Shown here piece by piece: positions 1 through 6,690 of a stretch of DNA of 6,690 bases. The stretch covers positions 1-6,690 of the forward strand of contig JAUWAH010000137.1 of assembly GCA_030602145.1 (NCBI GenBank), written 5' to 3'. Position numbers and translations under genes: made by a program. This stretch comes from Desulfobulbus sp. (GTDB lineage Bacteria > Desulfobacterota > Desulfobulbia > Desulfobulbales > Desulfobulbaceae). Below the pieces are notes generated by a model. The model had not been told where the DNA came from. It saw only the letters and a program-made list of their open reading frames with translations, and made no database searches. Every line of letters starts with the position of its first letter. The stretch's first letter is position 1.

Positions 1-122
1 GACGTAACTCGAAGACCCGAGGGTTATTGTTCTATCGGTTGATGGAACAGGCTGTAGATTGCGCCCCTGCTCCCCGTAAAATTTTGATTGGTGGACAACC
101 ACAACCTGTGGTGCGTGGTTGA
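1..122 (+). CDS. C-terminal tail of an IS1595/ISXO2-like transposase (5' end outside window)
   Basis: The frame starting at base 3 is open from the window edge to TGA at 120-122 and encodes 39 residues, including RNSKTRGLLFYRLMEQAV. From memory this matches the end of IS1595/ISXO2-type DDE transposases, where an FNRR-like stretch is followed by S-x-x-RG-x-LFYRL-x-QAV. The catalytic part would lie to the left, so whether the element is intact cannot be judged. The base composition is more AT-rich than the two large genes downstream, which fits mobile DNA. The family call rests on one short motif recalled without a search, so it is moderate. An unrelated short C-terminus is the alternative. Confidence 0.5.
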   Translation, partial: RNSKTRGLLFYRLMEQAVDCAPAPRKILIGGQPQPVVRG

Positions 123-137
123 GCAAACTGCATACCC
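1..137 (+). mobile_element. Putative right end of an IS1595-type insertion sequence
   Basis: If the transposase tail is real, the element should end shortly after its stop codon. A plausible boundary is the ACCC at about 134-137. Read on the opposite strand, the end would begin GGGTATGCAGTTTGC, a G-rich start of the kind such elements carry. The next recognisable coding similarity (IHNFLYSD) begins at 141. IS1595 elements typically duplicate 8 bp of target; with this boundary the right copy would be 138-145 (ACTATACA). The left end is outside the window, so neither the inverted repeat nor the duplication can be confirmed. Confidence 0.3.
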
Positions 138-140
138 ACT

Positions 141-281
141 ATACATAATTTCCTGTACAGCGATACCACCGGCCTGCCGGAAGTATTGTATACGGAAGAG
201 GATGTGCAGGCCAAGACGGACGAGGTATTCCATCACATCTACCGGGTCTACCCGACCATTCCCTCCCCGTGTTATATATGA
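141..281 (+). pseudogene. 3' remnant of a type I restriction R-subunit-like gene
   Basis: The frame beginning ATA at 141 encodes 46 residues ending at TGA 279-281. It includes IHNFLYSDTTGLPEVLY and later EVFHHIYRVYPTIPSP. The combination of an (I/V)H-x-F-x-(Y/W)SD-x-x-GLP segment and an F-x-H-(I/V)-(Y/F)R-x-YP-x-x-PSP end resembles, from memory, the extreme C-terminus of a group of type I restriction endonuclease R (HsdR-like) subunits. There is no start codon and no motor or nuclease domain, so this is a decayed fragment. Its 5' part appears to have been removed where the putative insertion sequence ends. The normal ending seems altered to CYI before the stop, suggesting the right junction is also a scar. 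The fragment assignment is tentative; that it is a truncated coding remnant is more secure. Confidence 0.4.
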
Positions 282-464
282 TTGCAAGCCGCACTGGGCT
301 TTCGGACCGAAAATCCTTCCGCGAATGCTCTCTCAAACCGGCCCTGGCCGACGGCCTGATCGAGATGACCATCCCCGACAAGCCCACCAAGCCGCCTACA
401 GCAATACCGATTCACCGAGAAAGGCCGAGCGCAGTTGGCGCATGCTCTTTCTCCATCACACTGA
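282..464 (+). pseudogene. Frameshifted C-terminal tail of a Fic-family or AlbA_2/HATPase-type protein
   Basis: Three pieces in two frames spell one familiar winged-helix tail. LQAALG is read from 282. GLSDRKSFRE and KPALADGLIEMTIPDKPT are read in the frame of 296. SRLQQYRFTEKGRAQLA is read from 390 and ends at TGA 462-464. A GL-x-DRK-x-FRE-x-YL-x-PAL-x-x-GLIEMTIPDKP-x-SRLQ-x-YR-x-T-x-KGR pattern is common at the C-terminus of Fic-family proteins and of AlbA_2/HATPase_c_4 ('RecG-like') regulators, and I cannot tell which this was. The first piece joins the second as if one G were missing near 296-299; the third joins as if one extra base were present near 386-390. The first codon directly follows the stop of the restriction-like remnant, so the catalytic part is gone. 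It cannot yield a functional product from one frame. Confidence 0.65.
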
Positions 465-480
465 CACCAACCTGAAACCC

Positions 481-486
481 AAGGAG
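481..486 (+). promoter_or_regulatory. Shine-Dalgarno AAGGAG for the SNF2 gene
   Basis: AAGGAG lies seven bases before ATG 494. This is a near-ideal bacterial ribosome binding site and fixes the start of the SNF2-family gene. No convincing -35/-10 pair is visible between the preceding pseudogene stop (464) and this site, so the promoter may lie within or left of the remnants. Confidence 0.85.
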
Positions 487-493
487 TGATCCG

Positions 494-3538
<3,045 letters not shown>

Positions 3539-3580
3539 ATTCCATGGCCCGCCGGCTCGGATTTAGGGAAAAGTGAACAG

Positions 3581-3593
3581 CACCACGGTTGAC
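3581..3593 (+). repeat. Left copy of an imperfect 13-bp direct repeat
   Basis: CACCACGGTTGAC here recurs as CACCACGGCTGAC at 3720-3732 (12 of 13 identical). The pair brackets the palindromic element. The copies could be a target duplication or the edges of a composite repeat unit. Confidence 0.6.
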
Positions 3594-3615
3594 GGTCTCG
3601 CAAAAAGTGGATTAC

Positions 3616-3689
3616 TGTCATTTCGAGGAGCGCAGCGACGAGAAATCTCTCTAGTATTCCGGAGATTTCTCGCTCCGCTCGAAATGACA
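3616..3689. repeat. 74-bp palindromic intergenic repeat (MITE- or REP-like)
   Basis: The outer arms TGTCATTTCG (3616-3625) and CGAAATGACA (3680-3689) are perfect 10-bp inverted repeats. The inner arms GAGAAATCTC (3640-3649) and GAGATTTCTC (3662-3671) are another perfect 10-bp pair around a 12-base loop. Between the arms sit 14 bases on the left and 8 on the right, giving an asymmetric internal loop. Elements opening with GTCATTTCGAG and containing GAGAAATCTC are, from memory, high-copy intergenic repeats in several deltaproteobacteria and some other phyla. It may fold in the transcript and affect RNA stability or partly terminate transcription. The T-run needed for a classical terminator is absent on the + strand, where the arm is followed by A residues instead. 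Confidence 0.85.
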
Positions 3690-3712
3690 AAAAAACCGTT
3701 TTCCGATTTATT
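3684..3712 (+). promoter_or_regulatory. Candidate sigma-70-type promoter for the nuclease-RecQ gene
   Basis: ATGACA at 3684-3689 (5 of 6 to TTGACA) is 17 bases ahead of TTTATT at 3707-3712 (4 of 6 to TATAAT). The predicted transcript would start near 3720, leaving only a short leader before ATG 3735. The -35 box is the outer end of the palindromic repeat, so the element could have supplied the promoter. Matches of this quality arise by chance in AT-rich gaps. Confidence 0.3.
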
Positions 3713-3719
3713 ACGATTC

Positions 3720-3732
3720 CACCACGGCTGAC
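3720..3732 (+). repeat. Right copy of an imperfect 13-bp direct repeat
   Basis: CACCACGGCTGAC matches 3581-3593 with one mismatch and ends two bases before the start codon at 3735. It occupies the place where a ribosome binding site would be expected, and none is visible. Confidence 0.6.
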
Positions 3733-3734
3733 TG

Positions 3735-6690
3735 ATGCCTCTTTCCTGCCGGGAATTGCTCAACCAGAGCCTCCTTGTCGATATCGAGGTCAACGAACGG
3801 GGCGAAATCTATGCGATCGGGGCGGTGTTCGGCGAACGGACCTTCCAGGTCGCCGCCAGGCAGCCGGTTGACCGGAACCTGCTCCAGGAACTCGACGACT
3901 TCGCCCGACCGGCCCGGTTCGTTCTCGGCCACAACATCCTCAACCACGACCTGCCGCGATTAAAGCCCATCGCCCCGACGCTGCCGCTCTTCGCCAAGCC
4001 GGCCATCGACACCCTCTTCCTCTCGCCCCTCGCCTTCCCGGCCAACCCGTACCATCGGCTGATCAAAAATTATCAGATCGTCCGCGACAGCATCAACGAT
4101 CCGGTCCAGGACGCCCTGCTGGCCGGGCGGGTGTTCGCCGAGCAATGGGAGGCCCTGGCCCAGCAGTTTGCGACCAACGCGGACCTGGCGCTTCTGTATC
4201 GTGCCCTGCTCGCCGCCGACACCAACCTGACCGGAACAGCCGAGGCCATGGGATGCATGGGCATCCCTCTGCTGACCGGGGATGATGTCTTGGAGACCTT
4301 TTCCTGGTTTGCCCGCAAGCACTGCTGTGCCCAAGCCCTCGACCATTTCATGCTCCAGCTCGCAGACGGCAGGACAGCCCTGGCGCCCCTGGCCTATGTG
4401 ACGGCCTGGCTGTCGGTGGCCGACGGCAACTCGGTGCTGCCCCCCTGGGTCCGCCAACAATTTCCCCGGGTTCCGGCCATCCTCCACCAACTCCGCGAGA
4501 ACAACTGCCGCCGACCCGATTGCCGATACTGCCGGACCCATCACGACCCCCAGCAGTTTTTGCTCGATTATTACGGGTTTTCTTCATTTCGACCCGAACC
4601 GAAAACCGAAGACGGCGGCAGCCTGCAGGAAGAAATCGTCCGGGCCGCGGCACAGGGTTCCTCGCTGTTTGCGACCCTGCCGACCGGTGCGGGCAAATCG
4701 TTGTGCTATCTCCTCCCGGCCCTGATGCGGTATCAGCGCCGCAACATGCTGACCATCGTCATCTCGCCCCTCCAGGCCCTGATGAAGGATCAGGTCGACA
4801 ACTTTTCCCGCTTCACCGGCACCAAAATCGCCGCCGCCCTCAATGGCATGCTGACCCTGCCCGAGCGCGCCGAAGTCATGGAGGGCGTTCGTCTGGGTGA
4901 TATCGGCATCCTGCTGGTCTCCCCGGAGCAACTGCGCAACGTCTCCTTCACCAATACCATCAATCAACGGGAGATCGGGGCCTGGGTGTTCGACGAGGCC
5001 CATTGTCTCTCCAAATGGGGCCACGATTTCCGGCCCGACTACCTGTATGCCATCCGGTTCATCCGCGAGTTCGCCGAACGCGAACAGGTCGCCATCCCGC
5101 CGGTGCAGTGTTTCACCGCCACAGCCAAAAAAGATGTCCGCACCGAGATCGTCGATATCATCCAGCGTGAACTCGGCCTGCGGGTCGTGCAATTCGCCGG
5201 CGGCCATGAGCGAGACAATTTGCAGTATGAAGTCCTGGAGGTCGATCGGTACGAGAAACAGCAGGCGATCCTTGAGCTGCTCCGCACCCGGTACGAGGGC
5301 AACGGCAGCGTGGTCATCTACTGCGCCACCCGGAAAAAGACCCAGCGGCTGGCGGAGTTCCTTGAGGAAAACGGGTTCGACGCCCTTGCCTTCCATGCCG
5401 GCCTGGAACCGTCGGTCAAAAAACGCATCCAGGAGAATTTCGCCTCCGGCGCGACACCGATCATCTGCGCCACCAACGCCTTTGGCATGGGGATCGACAA
5501 GGAGGATGTGCGGCTGGTCATCCATGCCGACATTCCGGGATCGCTGGAGAATTACCTGCAAGAAGCCGGGCGGGCCGGGCGCGACCGCCATGCGGCGGAA
5601 TGCATCCTGATGTTCAACGAGCAGGACATTGAAGGGCAGTTTCGCCTCAGCTGCGGATCGATGCTCAGCCAGCGGGAAATATCCCAATTCCTCCGCGGCA
5701 TCCGCTATGCGGCCCGAGGCGGGAACACGGTTGTCCTCACCGCCGGCGATCTTGTCCGCCTGGATGTCGTCGAGGTCGAGCCGGACCTGCCCGATGCCAA
5801 CACCAGGGTGCGCACGGCCCTGGCCTGGCTGGAGCGGGCGGGCTATGTGCGGCGCGATGAAAACAAAACCAAGGTCTTTCAGGGAAGACCGACGGTCAGG
5901 AGCCTTGAGGAGGCGGCGGAGAAAATCACCGGCCTCGACCTCTCCCAGCGGCAAAGGCAGCGGTGGCTGGCCGTGTTGGGCGCCCTGATGGAGCGAAACC
6001 GGCTCAACCAGCCATTTAGCGCCGACGAATTGGCCGGCCTGGGCAGCTTCGCCGCCATGCAGGGCGACCTCGAGACGGAGACCGAAACGCAACGGGTCAT
6101 CCGCACCCTGCACGACATGGCCGCGCAGGGACTCCTGGAGAAAACGACGATCTTAAGCGCCTTCATCCGCTACAAGGTGCAGAACAGTTCGGAGAAAAAA
6201 TTCCGGCAGCTCGTCGCCCTGGAAAACGATCTGCTCAAAACGCTCGCCGAGGCGGCGCCCGAGCTGGAGGTGAACATCCCCCTGGAACTGGATCTCAGGC
6301 AGGTCAACCAGGCGGTGCTCGACGCCGGACACGCCGGCTGCACGCCGCACACCCTGAACGTGCTCCTCTATGGCCTGAGTCGTGACGGCAGGGGGCTTGC
6401 CGGCGCCAAGGGCAGCCTCTCGTTTGTCGCCAGGGGCAACCACCGGTTCTGCATATACCTCCACCGCGACTGGCCCTCGCTCCGCAAGACCGCCGAGGTG
6501 CGTCAACTGGCCGCCCGGCGCGCCCTGGACACCATCGTGGCCGCCGTGCCCGCCGGGGTGAAATCCGGGGCCAACCTGCTGGTCGAATTCACCCTTGAAC
6601 AGATAGTGGCCGCCCTGCGGACCGACCTGCTGCTCGCCGACAAGCTCAAGGATCCTCTGGCAGCCACTGAACGGGCCCTGACCTTTCTGC
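3735..6690 (+). CDS. RecQ-family helicase with N-terminal DEDD exonuclease-like domain (3' end outside window)
   Basis: 985 codons are open to the window edge. Residues 1-140 look like a DEDD-type 3'-5' exonuclease: D16-I-E18, GHNILNHD ending at D72, and NDPVQD with D126. Asn121 sits where DEDDh enzymes have the general-base His. A cluster C258-x4-C263-x2-C266-x2-HH may bind zinc. The RecQ core follows: Walker A TLPTGAGKS (314-322, Lys321), SPLQALMKDQ, DEAH at 420-423 with the aromatic loop WGHDFRPDY, FTATA at 460-464, HAGL, TNAFGMGID and QEAGRAGRD (609-617). The usual four-Cys RQC zinc site is absent; a winged-helix-like segment lies near 668-716. ATG 3735 is chosen because an in-frame stop (3729-3731) is just upstream and later starts would crowd the DxE motif; no Shine-Dalgarno is seen. 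The family role is 3'-5' DNA unwinding. Large relatives that I recall as continuing to 1,600 residues or more, possibly with a UvrD-like end, fit the open right edge. Confidence 0.93.
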   Translation, partial: MPLSCRELLNQSLLVDIEVNERGEIYAIGAVFGERTFQVAARQPVDRNLLQELDDFARPARFVLGHNILNHDLPRLKPIAPTLPLFAKPAIDTLFLSPLAFPANPYHRLIKNYQIVRDSINDPVQDALLAGRVFAEQWEALAQQFATNADLALLYRALLAADTNLTGTAEAMGCMGIPLLTGDDVLETFSWFARKHCCAQALDHFMLQLADGRTALAPLAYVTAWLSVADGNSVLPPWVRQQFPRVPAILHQLRENNCRRPDCRYCRTHHDPQQFLLDYYGFSSFRPEPKTEDGGSLQEEIVRAAAQGSSLFATLPTGAGKSLCYLLPALMRYQRRNMLTIVISPLQALMKDQVDNFSRFTGTKIAAALNGMLTLPERAEVMEGVRLGDIGILLVSPEQLRNVSFTNTINQREIGAWVFDEAHCLSKWGHDFRPDYLYAIRFIREFAEREQVAIPPVQCFTATAKKDVRTEIVDIIQRELGLRVVQFAGGHERDNLQYEVLEVDRYEKQQAILELLRTRYEGNGSVVIYCATRKKTQRLAEFLEENGFDALAFHAGLEPSVKKRIQENFASGATPIICATNAFGMGIDKEDVRLVIHADIPGSLENYLQEAGRAGRDRHAAECILMFNEQDIEGQFRLSCGSMLSQREISQFLRGIRYAARGGNTVVLTAGDLVRLDVVEVEPDLPDANTRVRTALAWLERAGYVRRDENKTKVFQGRPTVRSLEEAAEKITGLDLSQRQRQRWLAVLGALMERNRLNQPFSADELAGLGSFAAMQGDLETETETQRVIRTLHDMAAQGLLEKTTILSAFIRYKVQNSSEKKFRQLVALENDLLKTLAEAAPELEVNIPLELDLRQVNQAVLDAGHAGCTPHTLNVLLYGLSRDGRGLAGAKGSLSFVARGNHRFCIYLHRDWPSLRKTAEVRQLAARRALDTIVAAVPAGVKSGANLLVEFTLEQIVAALRTDLLLADKLKDPLAATERALTFL

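Noticed and set aside
96..121. Short inverted repeats (ACCACA/TGTGGT and CAACCAC/GTGGTTG) as a terminator or regulatory hairpin
   Set aside because: The stems are only six to seven bases, overlap each other and lack a T-run; they fall in the transposase tail and may be chance.
88..489. Open frame of 133 codons upstream of the SNF2 gene
   Set aside because: It crosses the boundaries of three unrelated gene remnants, and its own translation has no family resemblance; the recognisable pieces lie in other frames.
3616..3700. Palindrome as an intrinsic terminator of the SNF2 gene
   Set aside because: The arms are strong, but on the + strand the stem is followed by A residues instead of T residues, so the classical form is not met.
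4584..6113. Antisense open frame, 509 codons
   Set aside because: It lies opposite the RecQ core whose motifs are unambiguous; the length is explained by GC-rich codon bias.

Overview
The window reads as an accessory locus in a fairly GC-rich bacterium. The style suggests a deltaproteobacterium (Desulfuromonadales or Desulfobulbales type). The clues are the GC-rich codon use, the large helicase genes, and a short palindromic repeat starting TGTCATTTCGAG. I know repeats of that kind mainly from such genomes. The assignment is an inference, not a measurement.

Positions 1-464 are a graveyard of gene ends, all on the + strand. First is the C-terminal tail of what looks like an IS1595/ISXO2-type transposase (stop at 120-122). 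It is followed closely by the last ~46 codons of a gene resembling the C-terminus of a type I restriction R subunit (stop at 279-281). Next comes the C-terminal winged-helix tail shared by Fic-family and AlbA_2/HATPase 'RecG-like' proteins, broken by two compensating single-base indels. This looks like an eroded restriction/defence island cut by an insertion sequence.

Positions 494-3538 hold an intact 1014-residue SNF2-family helicase-like ATPase. It has two SWIM zinc-finger motifs in front of the motor, a Pro/Ala/Glu-rich linker and an unassigned C-terminal region of about 200 residues. A clear Shine-Dalgarno (AAGGAG) precedes it.

Positions 3539-3734 are a 196-bp spacer carrying a 74-bp palindromic element between two imperfect 13-bp direct repeats. 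The spacer ends at the next start codon without a visible Shine-Dalgarno. A candidate promoter has its -35 in the outer end of the palindrome.

From 3735 to the right edge runs one open frame of 985 codons, unfinished at the edge. It encodes a DEDD-type exonuclease-like domain, a Cys/His cluster, and a RecQ helicase with a non-canonical C-terminal half containing probable winged helices. The exonuclease plus RecQ order resembles the eukaryotic WRN protein.

The two big genes point the same way and could form a DNA-processing module: an SNF2 translocase with zinc fingers plus a nuclease-RecQ fusion. Given the restriction and Fic-like debris next door, a role in anti-phage defence or mobile-DNA control is a reasonable hypothesis. 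Nothing in the sequence proves it.
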